Source: Brachypodium distachyon (taxonomy: Eukaryota; Streptophyta; Magnoliopsida; Poales; Poaceae). From it: DNA of 64,000 nucleotides. The stretch lies in contig NC_016134.3 in NCBI RefSeq assembly GCF_000005505.3, positions 35,340,150 through 35,404,149 on the forward strand. Direction: 5' to 3'. Every line of letters starts with the position of its first letter. Position 1 is the first letter of the stretch. Under the pieces are notes generated by a model. That model saw nothing but the letters and a program-made list of their open reading frames with translations, searched no databases and was not told the origin of the DNA. Made by a program: the position numbers and the translations under genes. This document shows positions 1-11,600 of the stretch, in pieces.

Positions 1-770
1 AGATTGTTCAGATGAGTGGATCAAATCTAACACATGTTATTTATTTATTTTTTATTTTTGCAAGAAGCACATGCTTTTTATATTCTATATGAAAAACAAA
101 ATGGATACCGATAATTGCGCAGGAGTTAATTCGACACACAAATATGATATACTCCCTCCGATACATAGTGTCTCATACTTAATACTACAATTGTGTACTT
201 AGTAATTTTGTATTAAATCTGAAACATTTATTATGAATCAGGAGTAACTTTTTGTGCTGAGCACGATCAGGCCATACCAATAAGTCCATGCATGGGCTCT
301 GTGCATGCCTTGACACGAACAATTAAAACATCAGCGTGAAACTAGGGACTGTATGTGCTAGCTAACTGTCATCACTCGTGATATCAAGATGATGTCAGCA
401 GACAATCCGTAGAGTGATACCCCGTCCACTGGTACTGAAGTCCGGACGACCTCTCTCTCTCCTCCGTCGGTCTCACACACGGAGACGGAGCTGAATGTGC
501 CGCCGGCCTGTGCAATCTGTCTACTCCGTATTTTAGTTCTCGATTCAACGTCAGAGTACACGCACATATCCTCGTATGAACACAGAACACCGGTGGTCAG
601 CACTGACAAATGCAACTTGCACGTCTCCGTGACCAATTTTTTTGGACCGACTGCATATGGATTGCGGGATATAAACATTTTTATCCCTCCCAATCAGTGT
701 CTCACGCGATGGATCTTCTCTATCCGGGTGTTTTTGAATTGACTTGGATAGAAGTCTCATTTATGGGTTG
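1..770. other. AT-rich spacer left of the Copia element
   Basis: No coding region is supported here. The short open frames overlap on both strands and none resembles a known protein. The only structured piece is a degenerate Stowaway-type MITE near the left end, listed separately. The last five bases, GAGTT at 771-775, lie just outside this span and are the left target-site copy of the adjoining retrotransposon. Confidence 0.6.
152..244. mobile_element. Degenerate Stowaway-type MITE (93 bp)
   Basis: Starts CTCCCTCCGATAC after a TA and ends GAATCAGGAG before a TA. The left end is the classic grass Stowaway terminus. The right terminus has decayed, so only the TA flanks and partial inverted symmetry remain. 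No coding capacity. Confidence 0.5.
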
Positions 771-775
771 GAGTT

Positions 776-1495
776 TGTTGGAGAATACAATGCAAGCTTC
801 TAGAGTGTTCTCAATATTACAAGAAAGAAGACATTACTATAGAATACTCTAGAATATAAAATAAATAAAAGAGAGAACCTTCTAGTGTTTAGATATGCAT
901 GAAAAATTATGTAGAAGCTTTGGAATACTCTAGAATAGGAGTTTAAAATAAATAGATAGGAAACCTTCTAGTACCTAGATATTTATGTAGAAGTGTGTGG
1001 AAGGCTTTAGATATTTTGTATCAATGGCTAAGATTTTGACACATGTCAAAGATTCAATGGCCATGTAGTTCTATAAATAGAGGCCCTTGCCTCACACCTT
1101 GTGTAGTAGAGAATAAGGAAGTGAAGAAGGTGGAGAACAAGTTGTGAGCAAGTGTAAGGTGTATGCTCTCTTTTGTACTAATATTCCTAAAGCAATATAG
1201 TACTATTTTGTTCATATAAGTCTCCCGGTTAGGCCTTGTTATTTTTAAGTACTTAGTGCATATAAGTTGTGATTTAACGTGAGCGGATTCGTCCGGAATC
1301 ACAACGGTCTTGTTTCAACGTGAGTGGCATAGCCGCCCGGATTCAAGACTTGCTTTAACGTGAGTGGTTCTGCCGCCCGGAAGCTTGTACTAAGTAAGTA
1401 GAAATAAAAAGGGACTAATCAACTACACCAAAGTAGCTGGTATAGGTGAATAGGCCCTCTCGTAGTGTGTTAGGTCCACCTCGAAATTCTCTACA
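776..1495 (+). repeat. 5' long terminal repeat (720 bp)
   Basis: Begins TGTTGGAGAATACAATG and ends TCTCTACA, the usual TG...CA termini. A TATA box (TATAAATA, 1072-1079) lies in the middle and should mark the U3/R border. The R/U5 part carries three tandem units of about 41 bp starting at 1273, 1313 and 1354, each with an AACGTGAG core. The same structure is repeated at 5997-6718. Confidence 0.95.
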
Positions 1496-1497
1496 GT

Positions 1498-1509
1498 TGG
1501 TATCAGAGC
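1498..1509 (+). other. Primer binding site (initiator tRNA-Met)
   Basis: TGGTATCAGAGC, two bases after the 5' LTR, is the standard plant Copia primer site complementary to the 3' end of initiator methionine tRNA. Confidence 0.93.
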
Positions 1510-1672
1510 AGGCGGTCCGGGACCGTCATTTGGAGGAAGAGTTGTAAGCACGGGGTGCTTGCTTTGTTCGGTGCAACAAGAAGGCGCTGAGGGGAGACTC
1601 TGCTGGTGCACAGTCTGGGACTGTGAAGCTGGTCCGGGACTAAAGCTTACTTGACGCTGGGCGCAAGTCACC

Positions 1673-4600
1673 ATGGCGGATCTTGCTAGCTCAAGCAGCG
1701 GGATCAGGAAGCTTAATAGCCACAACTATGGCTATTGGCAGACCTGCATGGAGTCCTACCTACAAGGTCAGGACCTATGGGAGGTCGTTGCGGGCACCGA
1801 AGCATTTCCTCCAGAGAATGCTGATGCCTTGCGGAAATGGAAGATCAAGTCAGGGAAGGCCATGTTTGTATTGAAGACGACCATCGAAGAGGACCTATTG
1901 GAGCACATCCGTGATGAGAAGACACCTAAGGAGGCATGGAAGACTTTGGCAAAGCCATTCTCAAGGAAAAATGAAGCACGGCTCCAGCTCTTGGAAAATG
2001 AGCTCGCAGGTATCTCACAAGGCAATCTATCCATCAGTCAATATTTTTCGAAGGTGAAGTTTATTTGCCGTGAGATATCCCAACTTGCCCCGGATAAGAA
2101 GGTGAGCGAGACTCGGATGAAGAGAATCATCATCCACGGTCTTAGACCCGAATACAATGGGTTTATGGCTGCGGTGATGGGATGGCCTACTCCACCTTCA
2201 GTAGTTGAGTTGGAAAATTTATTGGTAAATCAAGAGGAGTTAGCTAAGAAGATGGGGAGCATAACCATAAAGGAAGAAGAGGAGGCACTTTTCACTAAGA
2301 AGAAGAGCCCACACCAAAAACAATGAAAGCCCAAGCCTAAGTGGACAGAAGGTGGGAAAGAACATCCAAAGGAGAGAAGCAACTCTTCAGGGGGAGACCA
2401 ACGAGAAAGACAAGGACCAAAATGGTACGAGAAGAATGCAAGGAGACCAAGTGATGGATGCTTCAATTGTGGCAAGGCGGGTCACTTTGCTCGAGAATGC
2501 CGATTTCCAAGGAGGTCAAATGATGGATGCTCCAATTGTGGTAAGAAAGGTCACCTTACTCGAGAATGTCGATATCCAAGACGGCGTTATGAAGGGAATG
2601 TGGCCACCACAAAAGAGAAAGAGGAGATCACTCTAGAAGCATCCATGAGCGAAGAAGAATGGGACGCCGAAGCTGGATACTCTCAAGAGGTTGACATAGA
2701 AGACTTGGAGAAAGACATGGAGGTGCCAGCCCTTGCAATGGATGAAGAAGAGTTGGAGGAAGATATGGAGGCACCAGCCTTTGCGATGGATGATGAAGAG
2801 TTGGAGGAAGACATGGAGCCACCAGTCTTTGCAACGGATGGAAAAGAGTTGGAGGAGGACATGGAGGCGCCAGCCCTTGCAGCAATCAAGGATCCAAAAA
2901 TCAACTATAAAGATGATTGGATCGTTGATTCTGGGTGCTCCAACCATATGACTAATGATGACAACAAGCTGCAAGATATGACCGAGTACAAGGGAGGAAA
3001 AATGGTGCTGACAGCTAACAACTCCAAGCTATCGATTTCCCATGTTGGAAAGACAGCCGTTCCAAGGTATGGTCCTCAACAACTCCAACTTGAGAGAGTC
3101 TATCACGTCCCAGGCTTGAAGAAGAATCTGTTGTCAGTACCTCAACTGACAGCAGAAGGGAAGTATGTTCTGTTTGGTCCACAAGAAGTAGCAATCTTCA
3201 GAAGGCTCAAGGTGATCGGCACACCCATCATGGAAGGGAAAAGGAGAGACTCACTCTTTGTGCTCTCTGCTGAGTCAGCATACGTAGACAAGACTGGGAA
3301 GAATGAGACGGCTGATTTTTGGCATGCGCGGCTTGGACACGTCAGCTACCACAAGTTGAAGGAGATGATGGAGAAGCATGTAGTGAAGGGGCTTCCTGAT
3401 CTTGATATCCGTACAGACATGGTCTGTGCTGGATGTCAGTATGGCAAGGCCCACCAATTGCCATACAAGGAGTCGCAGCATCAGTCAAAGGTACCTCTAG
3501 AGCTCATACACTCAGATGTGTTTGGCCCAGTCAAGCAAATATCACTTGGAGGCATGAGATACATGGTGACCTTCATCGACGACTTCTCAAGGTACGTTTG
3601 GGTATACTTTATGAAGGAGAAGTCTGAGACCTTTATGAAATTTAAGGAATTTAAGGATATGATAGAAGGTGAACTCGAGTATAAGATACGGTGCCTACGC
3701 ACTGACAATGGGAGAGAATATTTATCCAATGAGTTCACCATCTATCTCAAGAAAAATAAGATAAAAAGGCAGTTAACTTGCCCTAATACTCCACAACAAA
3801 ATGGAGTAGCGGAGCGCAAGAATCGTCACCTTGCGGAAACTTGTCGGAGTATGTTGCATGCCAAAAATGTTCCTGGAAGATTCTGGGCCGGGTGTATGAG
3901 GACTGCAGCTCATGTGATTAATAAGCTACCACAAGTGAGGTTGGGGTTCAAATCACCACATGAGAAGCTTTGGAGGATGAAACCAGCCATCAGCCACCTC
4001 AAGGTATTTGGTTGCGTATGCTATATCTTTGTGCCAGATCACCTAAGAACCAAGTTTGAAAAGAAGGCGAAGAGGTGCATCTTCGTTGGTTACGATGATG
4101 CTCGAAAAGGATGGAGGTGTTGTGATCCAACCACAGGTAAATGTCACACCTCAAGGAACATTGTGTTCGATGAAGCTTCTTCATGGTGGTCCCCTAAGAA
4201 AGAAAAGATTCCTGAATCACCTGACGTGGAGGAGGTTATAGAAGAAGAAAGAGATCAGAAGCTAGAAACCCCAAGTGAAGGAGAAAGGAGCTCACCAAGT
4301 AAGACCAAGAGTCCGTGGAAGACTGGCATACACCAACCTGAAGAGCCACAAACCGAGGAGCATGATCAAGAACTTCGAAGATCAACAAGACCCAGGAAGC
4401 CCAATCCAAGGTACGCTAATGCTGCTCTTGCCGATGAGTCTTTACCTATTGAGCCATCTTCCTATGAAGAAGCAGCACGAGGCCCTGAGTGGCAGAAGGC
4501 GATGGAAGAAGAGATTAAGGCACTAAAGGAAAAACAAACATGGGACTTAGTGCCAAAGCCAAAGGACGTGAAGCCAATATCCTGCAAATGGGTCTACAAA

Positions 4601-5989
4601 GTGAAAACCCGAACAGATGGCTCAATTGAAAGGTATAAAGCTCGACTTGTGGCACGAGGTTTCTCGCAGGAGTATGGACTGGATTACGAAGAAACATTCA
4701 GTCCGGTGGCAAAAATCACAACAGTTCGAGTCTTACTTGCATTGGCTGCCAGCAAGTCTTGGGAGTTGTGGCAGATGGATGTCAAGAATGCCTTTCTGCA
4801 TGGAGAACTTGACAAGGAGATTTACATGGAGCAGCCAAAAGGGTTTGAGAGCAAGAAATACCCCGAGCATGTCTGCAAACTAAAGAAGGCACTCTACGGG
4901 CTAAAGCAAGCACCAAGAGCATGGTACGGAAAGATCGGTGAGTTCCTAGTACACAATGGCTTTAAAGTTGCTCCATCAGACTCTAGTTTATTTGTGATGG
5001 CCAAGGAAGGAAGACTAGCAATAGTTCTAGTCTATGTTGATGACTTGATCATCACGGGAGATTACTCCGAGGAGATAGAAAGGACAAGGGAAAATCTCTC
5101 CGTGAGATTTCAAATGAAGGAACTTGGTCAGTTAAGACACTTCCTTGGACTTGAGGTGGAGCACACTAAGAATGGGATATTCTTAGGCCAACAAAAGTAT
5201 GCGAAGGACCTTCTTAAGAGGTATGGGATGCTTGACTGCAAACCTATTTCCACTCCTATGGATCCTAACGCAAGACTTCAAGAAGACAAAGGAAAGAACT
5301 TGGAGGATGCAACCATGTATCGGCAACTGGTCGGGAGTCTTATCTATCTGACACTTAGTCGGCCAGATATTTCCTATGCCGTTGGAGTGGCAAGCCGATA
5401 CATGAGCACACCAAAGAAGCCTCACCTTGATGCAATAAGGCGAATACTCAGGTATGTCAAAAACACCTTAAATTATGGCATCCTATATAAGAAAACAAAA
5501 GAATGCCAGGTTATTGGTTACTGCGACGCCGACTATGCCAGAGATTGTGATACACGGAGATCAACCACTGGATATCTCTTCAGTCTTGGATCGGGAGCCA
5601 TAACATGGTGCAGCAAAAGGCAACCTACAGTGGCACTGTCAAGTACTGAAGCAGAATATCGATCAGCGGCAGCGGCAGCATAAGAAAGCACCTGGCTTAA
5701 ACAATTGATGGAAGACCTTCATCAAACTCCAAAAGATCAGGTATGGATTTTCTGTGATAACTTATCCACCATAAGGCTAGCAGAAAATCCTGTCTTCCAT
5801 GCAAGGACAAAGCACATAGAGGTGCACTACCACTACATCAGAGAAAAGGTCCTTAAGGGGGAAATTGAGATGGTGCCAACAAAGACAGAAGACCAGGCTG
5901 CAGATATCCTCACCAAGAGTCTCAACAAATCAAAGTTCGAGAAGTTTCGAGAAGCTCTTGGCATGGTCACCAAAGAAGCTTTGCATTGA
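1673..5989 (+). pseudogene. Copia gag-pol polyprotein with two in-frame stops
   Basis: One reading frame of about 1,439 codons from ATG at 1673 to TGA at 5987-5989, broken only by TGA at 2324-2326 and TAA at 5681-5683. No frameshift is seen. Gag (UBN2-like) occupies roughly the first 215 codons. Two CCHC zinc knuckles ([14 protein letters not shown] and [14 protein letters not shown]) follow between the first stop and 2600. Next come an acidic repeat, the protease (DSG motif near 2930), the gag-pre-integrase HHCC region, an integrase core with its DDE residues ([15 protein letters not shown]), reverse transcriptase with YVDD near 5035, and RNase H (DAD near 5525, STEAEY near 5645). The second stop cuts off the last ~100 residues of RNase H. 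These proteins would build virus-like particles and copy the element. This copy is presumably not autonomous unless the stops are read through. Confidence 0.94.
2705..2884 (+). repeat. Acidic 16-residue tandem repeat in the Copia polyprotein
   Basis: Nearly four in-frame copies of a 48-bp unit encode variants of [16 protein letters not shown]. It lies between the zinc knuckles and the protease. Copies differ by a few substitutions, so it arose by tandem duplication some time before this insertion. Confidence 0.85.
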
Positions 5990-5996
5990 GGGGGAG
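5988..5996 (+). other. Polypurine tract
   Basis: GAGGGGGAG directly before the 3' LTR is the plus-strand priming site expected of an LTR retrotransposon. It overlaps the terminal stop codon of the polyprotein. Confidence 0.9.
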
Positions 5997-6718
5997 TGTT
6001 GGAGAATACAATGCAAGCTTCTAGAGTGTTCTCAATATTACAAGAAAGAAGACATTACTATAGAATACTCTAGAATATAAAATAAATAAAAGAGGGAACC
6101 TTCTAGTGTTTAGATATGCATGAAAAATTATGTAGAAGCTTTGGAATACTCTAGAATAGGAGTTTAAAATAAATAGATAGGAAACCTTCTAGTACCTAGA
6201 TATTTATGTAGAAGTGTGTGGAAGGCTTTAGATATTTTGTATCAATGGCTAAGATTTTGACACATGTCAAAGATCCAATGGCCATGTAGTTCTATAAATA
6301 GAGGCCCTTGCCTCACACCTTGTGTAGTAGAGAATAAGGAAGTGAAGAAGGTGGAGAACAAGGTGTGAGCAAGTGTAAGGTGTGTATGCTCTCTCTTGTA
6401 CTAATATTCCTAAAGCAATATAGTACTATTTTGTTCATATAAGTCTCCCGGTTAGGCCTTGTTATTTTTAAGTACTTAGTGCATATAAGTTGTGATTTAA
6501 CGTGAGCGGATTCGCCCGGAATCACAACGGTCTTGTTTCAACGTGAGTGGCATAGCCGCCCGGATTCAAGACTTGCTTTAACGTGAGTGGCTCTGCCGCC
6601 CGAAAGCTTGTACTAAGTAAGTAGAAATAAAAAGGGACTAATGAACTACACAAAAGTAGCTGGTATAGGTGAATAGGCCCTCTCGTAGTGTGTTAGGTCC
6701 GTCTCGAATTTCTCTACG
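5997..6718 (+). repeat. 3' long terminal repeat (722 bp)
   Basis: Direct copy of 776-1495, beginning TGTTGGAGAATAC and ending TCTCTACG. It has the same TATA box (6293-6300). It differs from the 5' copy by about 13 substitutions and a 2-bp insertion in the segment after the TATA box. Its promoter points toward STR. Confidence 0.95.
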
Positions 6719-6723
6719 GAGTT

Positions 6724-8560
6724 TAAATTGGAACGGTCAATGCAATATAGGTCACGTCCGGGTTGGTAAGCATGCATACGTACTGTATGTACTCCTACTT
6801 GCTACTGCTACAATAAATATCTTAGATTGTTAAGTTTCACAGTAACACAAAAGGAGAGAGGGAAAGATCGAGACAGTGGAGATTGAAATGTTAGCACGCA
6901 ACATGCCTTCACACGCGTATATACTTATTTAGATCATCATCTGGGATAAGCTCGTGAACCGAGGCACTAAATTTGTGTGCCTCCGCTTCTAAAATATTTG
7001 TAGTGATAATGCTGTTCAATTGCTTGACTATGATTTGCTGGAAGAGTTGTGACCTGGGTCGTCGATCGGAGTTGGGATACAGTATTTGCTCTGAATTTCC
7101 AAGTTAACTTCAAGCAGATATATGTGTACTCTGTTTCACACATGACACATGCACGCATAACGAATAGGCCGGGCCATGTCAACTCTGATCCACACAAAAA
7201 AAAATGCTGATTCCAGCCACCTTGCACGTTGACCATCTATACATCAACCTTTGCCTACTCGTACCCACTTTACATCACATTAATTGTCGGACACAAAAGC
7301 TCATCAGTGGAGTCCTGAAAAGAGCCTAGCTATGCATGGTGCACTCGTTCATAAAGTAGTGACCCAAACACAGCTAATCCATGACACCTCTGAAAGTTCT
7401 CTCCGATAGCCCAATCGATCTCCCGTAAGATCATCACACTTAGATTCGCTCCGGACTGCGGCACGCACGGAAGAAAAAGGGAAGGAGAAGGCACACATAA
7501 GTGGGAGAATAAACAACATCATCTCACCAAATCAGACTGACCCCATCATCTTGTGCAGATCACGTTACGGATGGCTTCCAGCACTAGCCATGCCTACAAC
7601 GAACCCTACCAAACAACTTTCAAAGCAACAGCTGCCGGATTTGCTGTGGAGCGAGGGGAAAAAGGTTGGGATTGTAATCATGGATTGGCCACCGACCACC
7701 CGGCCTGTGAGGACTGCATGCTAGCTGCCTGGCTAGTGCATATGTGCAGGCCTGACTGAGTGTGCTGATGATTGAGGTTAATTTTTTTTTGTTTCAGTGG
7801 CGACGTCACACTCTGCCGGCGGCGTGGCCGTGTCGATCGAGTACGGGCTAAACCAGCAGAGGGATCATGCGTTGGGCCTGTGACAGATTTTTCCGTTTTT
7901 GAGTGGACGGGCCTGTGAATTTTTTAGAACATTGCACAAGCCGCGGCCCAACAAGAAAGCGAGTCGGGTTTCAGCCGAGTGGTGAAGAAGCGGCCCAGTG
8001 TGGAAACCCATCGACGGCCGAGGTCCCCTCAGGACGCGAACTTGGCTAAAAGAAAAAACACTCAGGACGCGGACGAACGAGAGCGCTGCGGTCCTTCTCC
8101 AAGGAATCGAGTTGGGAACTGTTTCGCGGTGTAAAAAGATACTCTCTCTGTACTGTATCCCAGTTTCCGCTGAACTATGTAATTGCAAGACCTGGTATAG
8201 AGGTCTGGCCTCCGGGGCTCTGTATTCTCCAGTACCAGTACCACCATAAGTAGAGGCTTCAAGTATTGAACGGGTGTTCGGACGACAGCGTCAATGATGC
8301 CATCATCCTGCGTGTACAATAGAGCAAGAAAAGGCTTTAGTGTATATGGTTGTTGCCAATAGATTCATAGATGAATTAGTCATCAACTCGCTAAACCAAG
8401 AGAAGAAAAGGCTGTAGTGTTTATGGTTGTTGCGTTCGCTACTACTGCAATCCCTACCTCTGAATCAACGTCGCAGCTAGGCACCAAAAGGGCACCTTAG
8501 AAACCAAGGCGCCACCAAAGGGAACATCGCCTCCAAAGCTGCAGGACACAAGACAGAACG
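6724..8560. other. Spacer between the Copia element and STR
   Basis: About 1.8 kb with no recognisable coding region; the short open frames near 7553-7759 and 7998-8249 match nothing I know. It should hold the STR promoter. A palindromic GTATATAC (6917-6924) fits the phosphate-starvation P1BS consensus GNATATNC, but one match in this length could be chance. Confidence 0.5.
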
Positions 8561-8613
8561 CCTAAGGTTTGGCCGTTTGGATGCGTCCATCGCGGCATTG
8601 CATACTCAGAAAC

Positions 8614-8624
8614 CTTCTTGTTTT
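8614..8624 (+). promoter_or_regulatory. CTTC/MYCS-like motif upstream of STR
   Basis: CTTCTTGTTTT lies 56 to 66 bp before the STR start codon and differs by one base from the mycorrhiza-responsive CTTC motif (core CTTCTTGTTC). A TATA-like ATATAAAAA follows at 8632-8640. If that is the TATA box, the leader is very short, so the assignment is tentative. Confidence 0.35.
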
Positions 8625-8679
8625 CAGCATCATATAAAAATCAAGCAGAGCAAAGGGGAAACTGCAAGCTACCACAAAG

Positions 8680-11600
8680 ATGCAGCACCAGCAGCAGCAC
8701 CAGCACAAGACCGCCATGCGGCGGGAGGGCGAGACCGCCCATCGGAGAGCGTCTGAGATGCCAGCCAACTGGACGGGGAGGGGTGCGGAGGCGGCCATAC
8801 GGAGGGAGGATGAGATGGTGACCCGGAGAGCGGCTGAGATTCCGGCCCATCGGAGGGAGAGGGCGAGAGAGGCGGACACCCGCCGAACGGAGAGGAAGAA
8901 GAGCCTGGAGAGCCTCCTTGATGCCGCAGACGTGCGGGGGAAGCGCGGTGGCCCTGTCCCAGCCGGAGAGAAGGTGACGAGCTTCCCCGGCCAGGGCCTG
9001 GAGTTCAAGAACCTCTCATACAGTGTCATAAAGAAGCAGAAGAAAGACGGGGTCATGATCAAGAAGGAGGCGTACCTGCTGAATGACATATCCGGGCAGG
9101 CTCTCCGAGGCCAGGTTACCGCCATCCTTGGCCCCAGTGGTGCTGGCAAATCCACTTTCCTTGACGCCATTGCTGGAAGGATCGCCAAAGGGAGTCTCGA
9201 GGGATCAGTCAGCATCGACGGGCGACCTGTAAGATTACCGGCCTTCTGTTACATTTTCAAGTGCCAGCTGTTTTTTTCAAGGAATGGTGCAGCTTCTAAT
9301 TCTCTGAATTTTAACTTGTTTAGGTCACCACGAGCTACATGAAGCAGATATCCTCTTATGTGATGCAAGATGATCAGCTGTTTCCCATGCTTACCGTGCT
9401 GGAGACGCTTACTTTTGCCGCTGAAGTCAGGCTCCCACCATCCCTCTCAAGGGCTGAGAAGCTGAAGAGAGTATGGGAACTCATTGAGCAGCTTGGTTTG
9501 CAGGTAACCCTTTAATTATAGCCTATCCCTTTAGCCGGGTCAAACTAAATAATATTGATGCGCAATGCAGTACATCAGTCTATAAATCTTCATGCATGCA
9601 AGCATTAAATTTTCGCACTGGTTTGCTAATCACAATAAACATCTCCAGTGACAATACTAGTTCGGAACTTTCTAGACCTTATATTTACCGTTTCACTTTT
9701 GACATAATAATATGCCTGTCACTTAACACAAAGATGCAACTAAATTAACCAATAGTAGCAACATATTGCAACCAAACTGTATTCGTGATACTTCCAAAGC
9801 AAAAGCAAAAGCTGAAGCAAGTCAGCAAGATAATCTAAAAATATCTGTTCCTTGGAACCACATGAAAATTGCACCTGAGAAGATTATTCAGATTTTTTAC
9901 AAACATACCTTGCCAAATGACAGACAACAGCGCACACATACATTGGGGATGAAGGGATAAGAGGGGTCTCTGGCGGGGAACGCCGCAGGGTGTCCATCGG
10001 TACAGACATCATCCACAAACCGTCTCTGCTATTTCTTGACGAACCAACCTCTGGCCTCGACTCCACTAGTGCATACAGTGTGGTGGAGAAAGTGAAGGAT
10101 ATTGCAAAAGGAGGAAGCATTGTGCTCATGACAATTCATCAACCATCTTTCAGGATACAGATGCTTCTTGACAGAATTGTCATCCTTGCAAGGTGATAAG
10201 ACTATAGCATTTTTTCAACCTGATGTTAATAGAACCTTTTAATTACTACTGAGGCTGTTAATGGGAAATTACTTCCCAATAAAATTGCACTATGCCATAT
10301 ATATCCTCCTAACTAGTTTCAATACTTTATCCAGAGGAAGATTGATCTACCTAGGCACCCCAAGCACACTTCCCACATACCTTGCTGGATTTGGCCGACC
10401 TGTACCTGATGGTGAGAACAGCATGGAATATCTACTGGATGTCATTAAGGAGTATGATGAATCAACACTTGGACTTGAGCCATTGGTCGCCTACCAGAGG
10501 GATGGTAGCAAACCCACTGAAGCTGCGAAAACTCCGGTACCGAAAACACCAAGAACACCATACCAGAAGTCAGTGCAGTTCCGACAAATCCAGCTCAAAA
10601 GCAACCAGTTTTCAGTTACAACCGCAACACCTCATGCTAACCCCTTCTCAAACTTTGAGTCCTACAATATTGATGATGAGGAGGAGGATTTCGACAATTC
10701 TCTTGAGAGAAAATCTCGAACACCGTTGCATACTGTAAACTCAGGCTACCATCCAAGATTAGCTTCACAGTTCTACAAAGACTTCTCAGTCTGGGTTTAC
10801 AATGGTGTCGCAGGGACACCACGCCACAGACCTACTTGGACACCAGCTCGAACACCATCAAGGACCCCGATTTCAAGTTACCAACGCAGCCGTGCGACTA
10901 CACCACACAGGTCAATTCCTCCATCTCCCCAAGAACCAGTGTTCAAGCCAGAAGAGCCAACCTATCAGGAGTACGAGCTTGATCTTGAGCCACTAGATGC
11001 ACACGAGGATGGGCCCAAGTTCGCCAATCCTTGGCTCAGGGAGGTCGCTGTACTTTCATGGCGTACTGCGCTGAATGTAGTGCGCACACCAGAGCTGTTC
11101 CTCTCTCGTGAGATCGTTCTCACAGTCATGGCGCTCATCCTTTCAACACTGTTCCACCGCCTCAGCGGTTCTGATTACCTAACCGTCAATCGCATCCTCA
11201 ACTTCTACATCTTTGCAGTTTGCCTTGTATTCTTCTCCTCCAATGATGCGGTCCCAACATTCATCCAAGAGCGCTTCATCTTCATCCGTGAGAGGTCCCA
11301 CAATGCATACCGTGCTTCATCCTATGTGATATCCTCCCTTATTGTCTATCTTCCATTCTTTGCCATTCAGGGTTTCACCTTTGCAGTGATCACAAAGTTC
11401 ATGCTCCATCTGAAGAGCAAATTGCTCTACTTCTGGATCATACTCTTTGCATCACTCATCACAACTAATGCCTATGTGATGCTGGTGAGTGCACTTGTTC
11501 CAAGCTATATCACTGGCTATGCCGTCGTGATTGCAACAACAGCACTCTTCTTCCTCACTTGTGGGTTCTTCCTGAAGCGGACAAAGATCCCTGCTGTCTG

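Larger units (their letters stand above)
776..6718 (+). mobile_element. Near-complete Ty1/copia LTR retrotransposon
   Basis: A 5,943-bp element with all structural parts in order: 5' LTR, tRNA-Met primer site, gag with two zinc knuckles, protease, integrase, reverse transcriptase, RNase H, polypurine tract and 3' LTR. The domain order integrase before reverse transcriptase defines the Copia superfamily. The element is flanked by GAGTT at 771-775 and 6719-6723, a perfect 5-bp target duplication. I count about 13 substitutions and one 2-bp indel between the LTRs, roughly 1.8 percent, so the insertion is recent. Two in-frame stops interrupt the polyprotein. The last base of the 3' LTR has changed (CG instead of CA). 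It lies in the same orientation as, and 1,961 bp upstream of, the STR start codon. Confidence 0.96.

Noticed and set aside
6917..6924. GTATATAC as a functional PHR (P1BS) site for STR
   Set aside because: A single 8-bp match about 1.75 kb upstream, beyond other sequence, is expected by chance. Mentioned only in the spacer entry.
7553..7759. 68-codon frame before STR as an extra exon
   Set aside because: No similarity to STR N-termini, and a stop separates it from the STR frame.
8562..9215. 217-codon minus-strand open frame
   Set aside because: It is the antisense shadow of STR exon 1, whose plus-strand product has clear ABC ATPase motifs.
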